DNA from: Comamonas sp.
Lineage (GTDB): Bacteria > Pseudomonadota > Gammaproteobacteria > Burkholderiales > Burkholderiaceae_C
Reading direction: 5' to 3'
DNA length: 11,725 nt
Assembly: GCA_019236485.1 (NCBI GenBank)
Contig: JAFAIY010000199.1
Location: 1 to 11,725 of the forward strand
Position 1 is the first letter of the stretch. Each line of letters opens with the position of its first letter. Positions 1 to 7,189 of the stretch are shown in pieces. The notes under the pieces are model-generated. The model saw nothing but the letters and a program-made list of their open reading frames with translations, ran no database searches and was not told the DNA's origin. A program made the position numbers and the translations under genes.

Positions 1-706
<706 letters not shown>

Positions 707-730
707 GCGCAGTTCGGCGAAGTCAGGGCT

Positions 731-3187
731 TCAACTCAAAGCCAGCGTGTCGCACCACTGCGGCAGCTGGTTTTCGCGCGTGGGCGCAAAGTAGTCGGCC
801 GTCATGGGCCGGGGCCGGGCCACGGCATAGCCTTGCGCATAGTCCACGCCCATGGTCTTGAGGGTCTCGGCGATTTCGCGGCTTTCCACAAATTCGGCCA
901 CGGTCTTTTTGCCCAGGATATGGCCTATGCGGTTGATCATCTCCACCATGGCGTGGTTGCCCGCATCCTGCAGCATGTCGCGCACAAAGCCGCCATCTAT
1001 CTTCAGATAGTCCACGGGCAGCTGCTTGAGATAGGTGAGGGAGGACATGCCCACGCCAAAATCGTCGAGCGCAAAGCGGCAGCCCATGGAGCGCAGGGCC
1101 TGGATCAGCCGCGTGGCATTGCTGAGGTTTTCGATGGCGCAGGTTTCGGTGATCTCGAAGCACAGCGTCTGCGGCGCAATACCGTATTGCTGCATCTCGG
1201 ACTGCACGAACTCCAGCAGGCTGTCGTCGTCCAGGCTGGTGCCTGAGAGATTGATGGCGCAGGTGTTCACGCGCTGGGAGCTGGCACTCTGCTGGGCCAG
1301 GGTCTGCAGGGTTCTGGAGATCACCCAGCGGTCCAGCGTGGGCATGAGGCCGTAGCGCTCCGCCGCGGGAATGAAGGCGCCGGGCCCGAGAATCTGGCCT
1401 TGTTCGTCGCGCAGGCGCAGCAGCACCTCGAAATGCAGCCCGGCTTCGCCACCTTTTTGCAGCGGGGCAATGCTTTGCGCGTAGAGGCAGAAGCGGTCCT
1501 CGTCCAGTGCCGCACGGATGCGCGTGGCCCATTCCATCTCGCTCACATAGCGGCTGTAGATGCCGTCTTCGGGCGTGTAGACGAAGATCTTGTTGCGCCC
1601 GCGCTCCTTGGCCTGGCAGCAGGCCATGTCGGCCATGCGCAGCAGGTCCGAGACCTTGCTGGCATCTCCGGGAATATGGACCACGCCGATGGAGAAGCTG
1701 GTGCGCAGGCTTTTCTCGCCCCAGCTCACCTGCAGCTGCTGGGCGGCCTGGCGCAGCTTTTCGGCAATCGCCGAAACCGAGGGCGGCGGGCAGTTTTCCA
1801 GCAGCACGCCAAACTCGTCGCCGCCCATGCGGGCCAGGAAATCGCTGCCGCGCAGACTGGCTTGCAGCATGCGCGAGACTTCGCGCAGCACCTCGTCGCC
1901 GGCCGAATGGGTGCAGGTTTCGTTGATCAGCTTGAACTGGTCCAGATCGATATAGAGCACGGCGCAGGGCTTGACCTGATGCAGGCCCTGGGTCAGCAGT
2001 TTCTGCAACCGGCGCTCGAATTCGCTGCGGTTCTCGAGGCCGGTGAGCGTGTCGTGGCGCGCGTTCCAGGACAGCTGATCCATGTACTGCTGCTCGCGCG
2101 AGACATCGTGCAGCACGAACACCGCGCCCGTGGCCTGTCCGTCGCGCACTATGGACGAACCCATGACCTTGACCGGAACAATGCTGTGGTCGGCTCGGCG
2201 CACCCAGTGCGTCTGCTCGTCGCGCACGGTGACCTCGCCGGCCAGGAGCTGGGTCAGCAGGCTTTCGCTGGTGAAGGACGAGTCCATGGTGTAGAACTGC
2301 AGCACCTGTTTGATGGACTTGCCCACGGCATTGTGCTTTTGCAGGCCCAGCAGCCCTATGGCCACGGGATTGATGAAGTTGACCATGCCGCTGGCATCGG
2401 CGGTGATGACGGCATCGCCGAGTGCGGCCAGCGTGGTTTCGGCGCGCTCCTTCTCGGTCTTGAGACCGGCCTGGATCTGTTCGCGTTGCTGCACCAGCCG
2501 CCAGGTGTGCCAGGTCCAGAGCGCCATGAGGATCAGGGCCAGACTGCAGTTGAGCACCAGCAGCAACGCCACCATCTTGCGCGAGCTGTGGCCCAGAGAG
2601 TCGCTGAAGGCCTTGGTAACGGCGGTTGCGCCCTGGTTGAGCAGATCGATTTCGCTTTTCCAGGTGGCGATGCTGGTCGCCGACGGATTGCCGGCTTCGT
2701 AGTTTTTGCGGATTTCCCGGGCCAGCGCGTCCAGCTGTTCCAGGTATTGATCGCCTTGCTTCCAATAGTGGACGGGCTCCTGCACCCAGGCAAAGTGGCG
2801 GAAGGTGCGCAGCAGCCAGATGATGCCGTCCACATCGTCGGGATGGTTCTGGCCTTGTTCTATGCCATGGCGCGCGACATCGAGCTGGACCGGCTCGCCG
2901 TAAAGCGCCTCCCTGGCCTGGGCATCGCCATGGGGCACCAGCAAGGCCTGCTGATAGCGGTCCAGATCCGCCGGCTTGCCATTATCGGCATAGCGCGAGA
3001 GGTAATAGATGGCGTCTTTTTGCGCCTTGGACCAGAGGCTTTCTCCGTTGACGAAGCTGCGCACCGAGGAAAGCAGATAAAGGCTGGAGCTGGCGCTGAG
3101 TATCAGCACGCCGACCAGCAGGGCGAAAGGCCATACTCGCTGCAGAAACTGCAGAGAGTGGCCATGGGTGCTGGTGTTTGACTGCAT
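731..3187 (-). CDS. Membrane-bound bifunctional diguanylate cyclase/phosphodiesterase (PAS-GGDEF-EAL)
   Basis: 818 residues. Predicted order: transmembrane helix ~18-40; periplasmic sensor region ~41-204, mostly helical by eye; second transmembrane helix ~205-227; short coiled linker; PAS domain ~248-362; GGDEF domain ~376-536; EAL domain ~555-800. The cyclase site is canonical (GGDEF at 455-459, metal residues in DLDQFK at 414-419) and the RxxD inhibitory I-site (RGSD, 446-449) sits exactly five residues upstream. In the EAL domain the signature reads EVL (587-589), and the other expected catalytic residues are present: N646, E678, D708-D709, K729, E765 and Q785. Both making and degrading c-di-GMP are therefore possible, probably switched by the periplasmic or PAS sensor. 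The ATG at 3187 is preceded by AGGA only 3 nt away, a tight spacing. The gene appears monocistronic; its ligand cannot be told from sequence. Confidence 0.95.
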   Translation of the reverse strand: MQSNTSTHGHSLQFLQRVWPFALLVGVLILSASSSLYLLSSVRSFVNGESLWSKAQKDAIYYLSRYADNGKPADLDRYQQALLVPHGDAQAREALYGEPVQLDVARHGIEQGQNHPDDVDGIIWLLRTFRHFAWVQEPVHYWKQGDQYLEQLDALAREIRKNYEAGNPSATSIATWKSEIDLLNQGATAVTKAFSDSLGHSSRKMVALLLVLNCSLALILMALWTWHTWRLVQQREQIQAGLKTEKERAETTLAALGDAVITADASGMVNFINPVAIGLLGLQKHNAVGKSIKQVLQFYTMDSSFTSESLLTQLLAGEVTVRDEQTHWVRRADHSIVPVKVMGSSIVRDGQATGAVFVLHDVSREQQYMDQLSWNARHDTLTGLENRSEFERRLQKLLTQGLHQVKPCAVLYIDLDQFKLINETCTHSAGDEVLREVSRMLQASLRGSDFLARMGGDEFGVLLENCPPPSVSAIAEKLRQAAQQLQVSWGEKSLRTSFSIGVVHIPGDASKVSDLLRMADMACCQAKERGRNKIFVYTPEDGIYSRYVSEMEWATRIRAALDEDRFCLYAQSIAPLQKGGEAGLHFEVLLRLRDEQGQILGPGAFIPAAERYGLMPTLDRWVISRTLQTLAQQSASSQRVNTCAINLSGTSLDDDSLLEFVQSEMQQYGIAPQTLCFEITETCAIENLSNATRLIQALRSMGCRFALDDFGVGMSSLTYLKQLPVDYLKIDGGFVRDMLQDAGNHAMVEMINRIGHILGKKTVAEFVESREIAETLKTMGVDYAQGYAVARPRPMTADYFAPTRENQLPQWCDTLALS

Positions 3188-3675
3188 ATATCCTGACGGG
3201 TGGTTTATAGGTCTGCTTTTGTCAGCGCAGAATGCCTGCGGCCTCTCTGTCTGCTGCCGCGACCGTTCACAAGGTGTTAGGTCTTGTTTGGCTTGTATTT
3301 ATTCGTAATTCTGTTGAATACCCGTCTGAAGCGGCAAGTCGGACAACTTCCATAAACCCCTGACTAAAGTTAATGACAGAAAAGCTCCATGACCTTGTTT
3401 CTCGTATAGATATATAGACCCGATAACGGATAAACAGCCGTTATTGCTCATAAACAAAATGAGTGGGCCAGCGCTATCTCAGGTCGTGCGCATCCCGGCC
3501 CCAAGAGCGGGCCGATCCGCATGGATCAGCAGTTGGGGCAGTGCGGAGGGGGATGGGTGAGCCGTGCTGGACGCGGAGCGGCTGGGCGTCAGCGCCGCAC
3601 GTGAGCCGCAGGCTTGCCGGACGGGTAAGAGCCGGCAAGCGTCAAGTTGATGGGTGTTTAAGGCGCTGCCGGAAC
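3188..3675. other. Intergenic region without a convincing gene: AT-rich half and hairpin-rich half
   Basis: These 488 bp lie between the start of the GGDEF-EAL gene and the stop of the NUDIX gene, both on the minus strand. From about 3270 to 3470 the base composition is clearly AT-richer than the neighbours and probably carries the promoter of the GGDEF-EAL gene; I could not settle on one -35/-10 pair. It contains an inverted repeat ATAACGG/CCGTTAT (3423-3429 and 3438-3444). From about 3480 to 3675 it is GC-rich with three inverted repeats: CGGCCC/GGGCCG (3496-3514), GATCC/GGATC (3514-3527) and GCTTGCCGG/CCGGCAAGC (3612-3640). Open frames crossing this part only extend frames that run antisense or out of frame through the NUDIX gene, and none resembles a protein. 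Confidence 0.6.
3612..3640 (-). repeat. Perfect 9-bp inverted repeat downstream of the NUDIX gene
   Basis: GCTTGCCGG at 3612-3620 and CCGGCAAGC at 3632-3640 form a perfect 9-bp stem with an 11-nt loop, starting 35 bp beyond the NUDIX stop codon. There is no T-run on either strand after the stem, so it is not a classical intrinsic terminator. It may protect the 3' end of the transcript, assist Rho-dependent ending, or be a REP-like element. Confidence 0.45.
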
Positions 3676-4236
3676 TCAGGCCAGGTCTATGCAGTGGATA
3701 TGGCCGTTTTCCAGTTGGCCGGCCCTGCGGTCGGCAAAGTAGCGCTCCAGGGTCGACTTGACGGTGCGGAAGGCGATTTCCTCCCAGGGAATCTCGGCCT
3801 CGGCAAAGAGCCTGGCCTCCAGGGTCTCGGGGCCGGGGTAGCACTGCTCGCTTTTGAGTCTGGCCAGGTAGAAGAAATGCACCTGGCCGACCTGGGGCAC
3901 GTTGATCACGGAGAACAGGCGCCCCATCTCGATATCGGCGCCGGCTTCCTCGTCGGTCTCGCGCCGCGCGCCGCCGCTGGTGGTCTCGGCCAGTTCCATA
4001 AAGCCGGCCGGCAGCGTCCATTTGCCGTAGCGCGGCTCGATATTGCGCTTGCACAGCAGCACGCGCCCATCATCCATCACGGGCAGGGTGCCCACCACAT
4101 TGAGCGGATTCTCATAATGAATCGTGCCGCAGGCCGGGCAGACAGCGCGCTCGCGCGTGTCCCCATCGTCGGGAACGCGGTAGGTGACTGCGGTGCCGCA
4201 GTTGCGGCAAAACTTGATGGGGCTGCGGAAAATCAT
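3676..4236 (-). CDS. NUDIX hydrolase with N-terminal zinc ribbon
   Basis: 186 residues from the ATG at 4236. An N-terminal zinc ribbon has four cysteines in two CxxC pairs (C10/C13 and C33/C36), as in the Nudix_N_2 group. The NUDIX box spans residues 78-100, beginning GFMELAE and ending RETDEEAGA, and matches GX5EX7REUXEEXGU with the Mg-binding glutamates E93, E96 and E97 present. Related zinc-ribbon NUDIX enzymes act on ADP-ribose or FAD-type dinucleotides (plant NUDX23 is a FAD/ADP-ribose pyrophosphatase); the substrate here cannot be assigned. Starting at the GTG at 4275 would add 13 residues (beginning PALARHIAYSAG) that look unrelated to the family, so I reject it. There is no Shine-Dalgarno before the ATG at 4236 and a good -10 element ends 6 nt upstream, suggesting a leaderless mRNA. 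Confidence 0.92.
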   Translation of the reverse strand: MIFRSPIKFCRNCGTAVTYRVPDDGDTRERAVCPACGTIHYENPLNVVGTLPVMDDGRVLLCKRNIEPRYGKWTLPAGFMELAETTSGGARRETDEEAGADIEMGRLFSVINVPQVGQVHFFYLARLKSEQCYPGPETLEARLFAEAEIPWEEIAFRTVKSTLERYFADRRAGQLENGHIHCIDLA

Positions 4237-4242
4237 TCCAGC

Positions 4243-4248
4243 ACTATA
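4243..4248 (-). promoter_or_regulatory. Candidate -10 element for the NUDIX gene (possibly leaderless)
   Basis: On the minus strand TATAGT (5 of 6 matches to TATAAT) ends 6 nt before the ATG at 4236. Transcription would begin at or next to the A of the start codon. The -35 region is poor (CTGCGC at a 17-nt spacing), so the call depends mainly on the -10 and on the lack of any ribosome binding site. Confidence 0.35.
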
Positions 4249-4294
4249 AGCAATATGGCGCGCAAGCGCAGGCACAACAGGCGCTACCAGCTAT

Positions 4295-4334
4295 GAAAAA
4301 GGGAGTCGACCAGCAAGTGCAGGTCGACTCCCTT
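4295..4334 (-). terminator. Rho-independent terminator of the FAH-fold hydrolase gene
   Basis: GGGAGTCGACC (4301-4311) pairs perfectly with GGTCGACTCCC (4322-4332), extended by AA/TT (4299-4300 with 4333-4334), around a 10-nt loop. Read on the minus strand the stem is followed by five T residues (4300-4296). It lies about 30 bp beyond the stop codon at 4364 and should separate that transcript from the downstream NUDIX gene. There is no T-run in the plus direction, so it works one way. Confidence 0.9.
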
Positions 4335-4363
4335 GACGCCATGGGCTGGCGCAGAGCGCAGTC

Positions 4364-5059
4364 TTAGACGATCTGCAGCCTGATGGGGGTCAGCCCCGTG
4401 ACGGCGCCTTCAAGCACGTCGCCCTTGACCACGGCGGCCACGCCTTCGGGAGTGCCGGTCATGATCAGGTCGCCGGGCTGCAGCTCCCAGGCCGCGGACA
4501 GATGCTCTATGGTCTCGGCGATGTTCCAGATCAGCTTGTTGATATGGCTGCGCTGGCGGTCCGCGCCGTTGACCTGCAGGGAAATCTCGGCGTTGACGAT
4601 GTTGCCGGCCTGGGCGGCAGGGGTGATGGGGCCGATGGGAGCAGACTGCTCGAAGGCCTTGCCTATGCACCAGGGCCGGCCCTGTTTCTTCATTTCGTTT
4701 TGCAGATCGCGGCGCGTCATGTCCAGACCCACGGCGTAGCCGTAGATATGCTGCAGCGCGTCGGCGGCCTTGATGTTCTTGCCGCCCTTGCCGATGGCGA
4801 CCACGAGCTCGATCTCGTGGTGCAGATTCTGGGTCAGCGTCGGGTACTCGACCTCGGCCGTGCTGCCGGCTTCCACGGCCACCACGGCGTCGGCCGGCTT
4901 CAGGAAGAAGAACGGCGGCTCGCGGCCCGTAAAGCCCATTTCCTTGGCGTGCTCCTCATAGTTGCGGCCCACGCAGTAAATGCGGTGAATGGGGAAGCGC
5001 TCGCCACGGCCCAGAACGGGCAGGCTGGCAACGGCAGGGGGATTGAACACGTAGCTCAT
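4364..5059 (-). CDS. Fumarylacetoacetate hydrolase (FAH) fold family protein, probable fumarylpyruvate hydrolase
   Basis: 231 residues from the ATG at 5059, the length of single-domain FAH-fold enzymes (FAHD1/YcgM/NagK type), not of the ~420-residue fumarylacetoacetase. Seen motifs are [16 protein letters not shown] (28-43), FFLKPADAV (51-59), the metal-binding pattern HHEIE (E82, E84) with D113 in [28 protein letters not shown] (127-144) and [12 protein letters not shown] (196-207). The family uses Mg or Mn to cleave C-C bonds in acylpyruvates or to decarboxylate oxaloacetate. The neighbouring divergent zeta GST favours fumarylpyruvate (gentisate route) or a related ring-cleavage product as substrate; this is inference. 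The start at 5059 has GAGGA 4 nt upstream. The in-frame ATG at 5122 has no ribosome binding site and would add 21 residues unlike the family. Confidence 0.92.
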   Translation of the reverse strand: MSYVFNPPAVASLPVLGRGERFPIHRIYCVGRNYEEHAKEMGFTGREPPFFFLKPADAVVAVEAGSTAEVEYPTLTQNLHHEIELVVAIGKGGKNIKAADALQHIYGYAVGLDMTRRDLQNEMKKQGRPWCIGKAFEQSAPIGPITPAAQAGNIVNAEISLQVNGADRQRSHINKLIWNIAETIEHLSAAWELQPGDLIMTGTPEGVAAVVKGDVLEGAVTGLTPIRLQIV

Positions 5060-5104
5060 GAAGTCCTCGGCAAAAACACGCGCTGGAATCAGCATTGGTT
5101 GATG

Positions 5105-5121
5105 TGGCAAACAGTGTGCCA
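5105..5121. repeat. Short palindrome in the divergent promoter region (possible operator)
   Basis: TGGCA (5105-5109) and TGCCA (5117-5121) form a perfect 5-bp inverted repeat around 7 nt. It lies between the divergent FAH-fold hydrolase and zeta GST genes, 46-62 bp upstream of the former's start. Its position fits a regulator binding site, but the arms are short enough to arise by chance. Confidence 0.25.
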
Positions 5122-5181
5122 TGGAGTGGCGGTTTCGGCGGGCAGATGCATAGCGGCTTTTACGTACCCGGCGCGAAACTG

Positions 5182-5210
5182 CTCACACAGGCCCTGGCCC
5201 GCGCTATGCT
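5182..5210 (+). promoter_or_regulatory. Candidate sigma-70 promoter for the zeta GST-pgeF pair
   Basis: CTCACA (5182-5187, 4 of 6 to TTGACA) and TATGCT (5205-5210, 4 of 6 to TATAAT) are separated by exactly 17 bp. The expected start of transcription, about 7 nt after the -10, is only a few bases before the ATG at 5220. This fits the lack of a recognisable Shine-Dalgarno sequence there. The individual matches are modest. Confidence 0.3.
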
Positions 5211-5219
5211 GCAGCCATC

Positions 5220-5885
5220 ATGAAGCTGCACACCTACTTCCGCTCATCGGCCTCCTATCGCGTGCGCATCGCGATGCATCTCAAGGGCCTGCCCTATGAC
5301 TCCCTGCCCGTGCACCTGGTGCGCGGCGAGCAAAAGGCGCCGGCCTATGCCGCCCACGTGGGCGATGCGCTGGTGCCTTCGCTGATCACCGATGACGGCC
5401 ACTGGCTGACCCAGTCCATGGCCATCATCGAATATCTCGATGAGACCCATGCCGAAACACCGCTGCTGCCGCGCGATGCGCTGGGCCGGGCCCATGTGCG
5501 CGCGCTGGCGCAGATGGTGGCCTGCGAGATCCATCCGCTCAACAATCTGCGCGTGCTCAAGTATCTGGTGCACGAACTCGGCGTTGGCGACGAGGCCAAG
5601 ACCGGCTGGTATGCGCATTGGGCCCGTTTGGGCCTAGAGGCTTTTGAACGCCAGTTGGCGCTGCTGGACGCCGAGCGCCAGGCCGATGGCCTGCCGCCAT
5701 CGCAGTTCTGCTGGGGCGATACGCCCACGCTGGCCGAGTGCTGCCTGATTCCCCAGGTCTTCAATGCCCAGCGCTTCAACGTCAACCTCGAAGGCCTGCC
5801 GCGCCTGATGGGCGTGGTCGAGCGCTGCAATGCCCTGGCGGCCTTCCAGCTGGCCCATCCCTCGGCCTGCCCGGACGCCGAATGA
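5220..5885 (+). CDS. maiA: Zeta-class glutathione S-transferase: maleylacetoacetate/maleylpyruvate isomerase
   Basis: 221 residues, the usual length. The N-terminal thioredoxin-fold half has the zeta-class active-site signature SSASYRVRIA (residues 9-18), the cis-proline in VPS (52-54) and the glutathione-binding QS (65-66). The C-terminal half has HPLNNLRVLKYL (105-116), typical of zeta enzymes. These cytoplasmic enzymes use glutathione to convert a cis double bond to trans, either in maleylacetoacetate (tyrosine/homogentisate pathway) or maleylpyruvate (gentisate pathway, NagL). The divergent FAH-fold hydrolase would catalyse the next step, so the pair is probably one catabolic module; which pathway is not decided by sequence. 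The usual NPQG before the VP is replaced by HVGDA. The stop TGA overlaps the ATG of pgeF (ATGA at 5882-5885), suggesting translational coupling. No clear ribosome binding site precedes the start. Confidence 0.92.
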   Translation: MKLHTYFRSSASYRVRIAMHLKGLPYDSLPVHLVRGEQKAPAYAAHVGDALVPSLITDDGHWLTQSMAIIEYLDETHAETPLLPRDALGRAHVRALAQMVACEIHPLNNLRVLKYLVHELGVGDEAKTGWYAHWARLGLEAFERQLALLDAERQADGLPPSQFCWGDTPTLAECCLIPQVFNAQRFNVNLEGLPRLMGVVERCNALAAFQLAHPSACPDAE

Positions 5886-6781
5886 CGGGCGCTGCCTGGC
5901 CGGCCTCCTGGTTGGTACCCGACTGGCCGGCCTTGCCCGGCGTGCATGCGGTGTGCACCTCGCGCGAGGGCGGGGTCAGTGCTCAGCCATGGGGCAGCCT
6001 GAACCTCGGCGATCATGTGGGCGACGAGCCCGAGCATGTGCGCCGCAACCGGGAACTGCTGGCCGCAGCGATCCGGCGTGAGACGCCCGGTGCCTGCTCG
6101 GCTTTTCTGCAGCAGGTCCATGGGGTGGAGGTGCTGGCGCTGGATGCGGCCAATGTGGAAGCGTCAGAGGGCGCGGCCTTCGATGCCTGCGTGACCGCCG
6201 ATGCGGGCGTGGTCTGCACCATCATGGTGGCGGACTGCCTGCCCGTGCTGCTGGCCCATGATTCGGGGCTGGTCGTGGGGGCCGCCCATGCGGGCTGGCG
6301 CGGCCTGGCAGGCATGCCGCCCGGCCGGGCACGGGACGATGGCCCGCTGCCCATGGGCGTGCTGGAGATGCTGTTCGAAGCTTTTTGCGAGAAGGTCCGC
6401 GATACTTCTGGACAGACTGGGATCAAACCTGCTGCCGCAGAGATCGCGGCCCATACCCAGGCCTGGCTGGGCCCTTGCATAGGCCCAGAGGCCTTCGAGG
6501 TCGGCGCCGAGGTGCGCGAGGCTTTTCTGGCCCATGAACCGGCGGCCGCGCGCCACTTTGTGCCCGGCACCAGCGAGGGCAAGTATCTGGCCGATCTGCC
6601 GCAGCTCGCGCGCCAGCGCCTCGCGGCTATGGGAATCAGCGCGGTCTACGGCAATGACGGCAGCCAGCGCTGGTGCACCGTGAGCAATGCCTCAAGCTTC
6701 TTCTCGCACCGGCGCGACGCCGGGCGGCTGGGCAGCAGCGGGCGTCTGGCCGCCTGCATCTGGCGCGACGCCGGCGTCTGA
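5882..6781 (+). CDS. pgeF: Peptidoglycan editing factor PgeF (laccase-domain, YfiH/polyphenol oxidase family)
   Basis: 299 residues from the ATG that overlaps the GST stop. Family motifs are clear: TSREGGVSAQPWGSLNLGDH (26-45), HVGDEPEHVRRNRELL (45-60), QQVHG (H80), ADCLPVLL (C119), GAAHAGWRGL (H136), GPCIGPEAFEVG (197-208) and the C-terminal SHRRDAGRLG with ACIW. H80, C119 and H136 are the conserved zinc/copper ligands. In E. coli the homologue keeps L-serine from replacing L-alanine at the first position of the peptidoglycan stem peptide; laccase activity of the family is doubtful. The protein is ~55 residues longer than E. coli YfiH (243), partly from insertions at about 144-158 (GMPPGRARDDGPLPM) and 169-190. 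Laccase-domain genes often sit upstream of phaC in betaproteobacteria. The last 90 bp overlap the convergent small membrane gene. Confidence 0.92.
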   Translation: MTGAAWPASWLVPDWPALPGVHAVCTSREGGVSAQPWGSLNLGDHVGDEPEHVRRNRELLAAAIRRETPGACSAFLQQVHGVEVLALDAANVEASEGAAFDACVTADAGVVCTIMVADCLPVLLAHDSGLVVGAAHAGWRGLAGMPPGRARDDGPLPMGVLEMLFEAFCEKVRDTSGQTGIKPAAAEIAAHTQAWLGPCIGPEAFEVGAEVREAFLAHEPAAARHFVPGTSEGKYLADLPQLARQRLAAMGISAVYGNDGSQRWCTVSNASSFFSHRRDAGRLGSSGRLAACIWRDAGV

Positions 6782-7009
6782 AGCAGTTTGGGCGCCGTCC
6801 TTGGCCGCGTCGGCCTGCGCTTGCTGGCGCGCCTTGATGCGGCGCTTGCGCGCCGGCGTGCCCAGTATGTAGAGCAGGATGGACAGCGGCAGCACGCCAT
6901 ACAGCAGCAGCGTGAAGAATGCGCCCAGCAGCGTGCCGCCAGGGCTGGCGGCTTCGGCAATGGCCATCATGACGGTGACATAGGCCCAGGCAATGGCAAC
7001 CAGATACAT
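6692..7009 (-). CDS. Small two-helix inner membrane protein of unknown function
   Basis: 105 residues from the ATG at 7009. Residues ~2-20 (starting YLVAIAWAYVTVMMAIAEA) and ~26-50 (LLGAFFTLLLYGVLPLSILL) are two hydrophobic helices joined by a short ASPGG turn, followed by a basic cluster (ARKRRIKARQQ, 53-63). Both ends are probably cytoplasmic, with the turn outside. The tail (64-105) is low-complexity and rich in Ala, Gln, Pro and Gly. I do not recognise the family. A GTG at 7054 would add 15 residues (KPRRGAHGPNPTPL region), but the ATG directly before the first helix is the more natural start; neither has a good ribosome binding site. The 3' end runs 90 bp into the end of pgeF on the other strand, so the tail is constrained by the conserved PgeF C-terminus. 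It is divergent from phaC; any link to polymer synthesis is unsupported. Confidence 0.7.
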   Translation of the reverse strand: MYLVAIAWAYVTVMMAIAEAASPGGTLLGAFFTLLLYGVLPLSILLYILGTPARKRRIKARQQAQADAAKDGAQTASDAGVAPDAGGQTPAAAQPPGVAPVREEA

Positions 7010-7137
7010 AAGCGGTGTCGGATTCGGTCCATGCGCTCCGCGGCGCGGCTTCACATGGGGTTTTCAGTAGGCGTTTTTCATCAAAGCCTGCAGCTACATA
7101 GGTGACAATGCAAAGCGTCAGCCGTATTGCAGATTCC

Positions 7138-7171
7138 GCATGATCCGGGCTTCGAAAAGAGCAGATCATGC
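7138..7171 (+). repeat. Inverted repeat in the phaC leader
   Basis: GCATGATC (7138-7145) and GATCATGC (7164-7171) are perfect 8-bp arms with an 18-nt spacer. The right arm ends 6 nt before the phaC Shine-Dalgarno GAGGA (7178-7182). It could be a leader hairpin affecting ribosome access or a protein-binding site. No experimental precedent is known to me. Confidence 0.4.
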
Positions 7172-7189
7172 CTTGATGAGGATGTAAGC

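Noticed and set aside
1400..3181. A 593-codon plus-strand frame and a 680-codon second minus-strand frame within the GGDEF-EAL gene
   Set aside because: Both are shadows of the GGDEF-EAL frame. They have no domain motifs and a composition typical of out-of-frame translation in high-GC DNA.
3362..3370. TAAAGTT as a flagellar sigma-28 -35 element on the plus strand
   Set aside because: No matching GCCGATAA-type -10 at the right distance, and no plus-strand gene follows.
3463..4296. A 277-codon plus-strand frame spanning the hairpin-rich gap and the NUDIX gene
   Set aside because: Most of it is antisense to the NUDIX gene. The part in the gap shows no protein similarity and has no convincing ribosome binding site.
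5060..5122. Upstream ATG start for the FAH-fold hydrolase
   Set aside because: No ribosome binding site, and the added residues do not look like the family; the ATG at 5059 has GAGGA in place.
7127..7189. Upstream TTG start for phaC adding 21 residues
   Set aside because: The ATG at 7190 has GAGGA at ideal spacing and gives the normal PhaC N-terminus.
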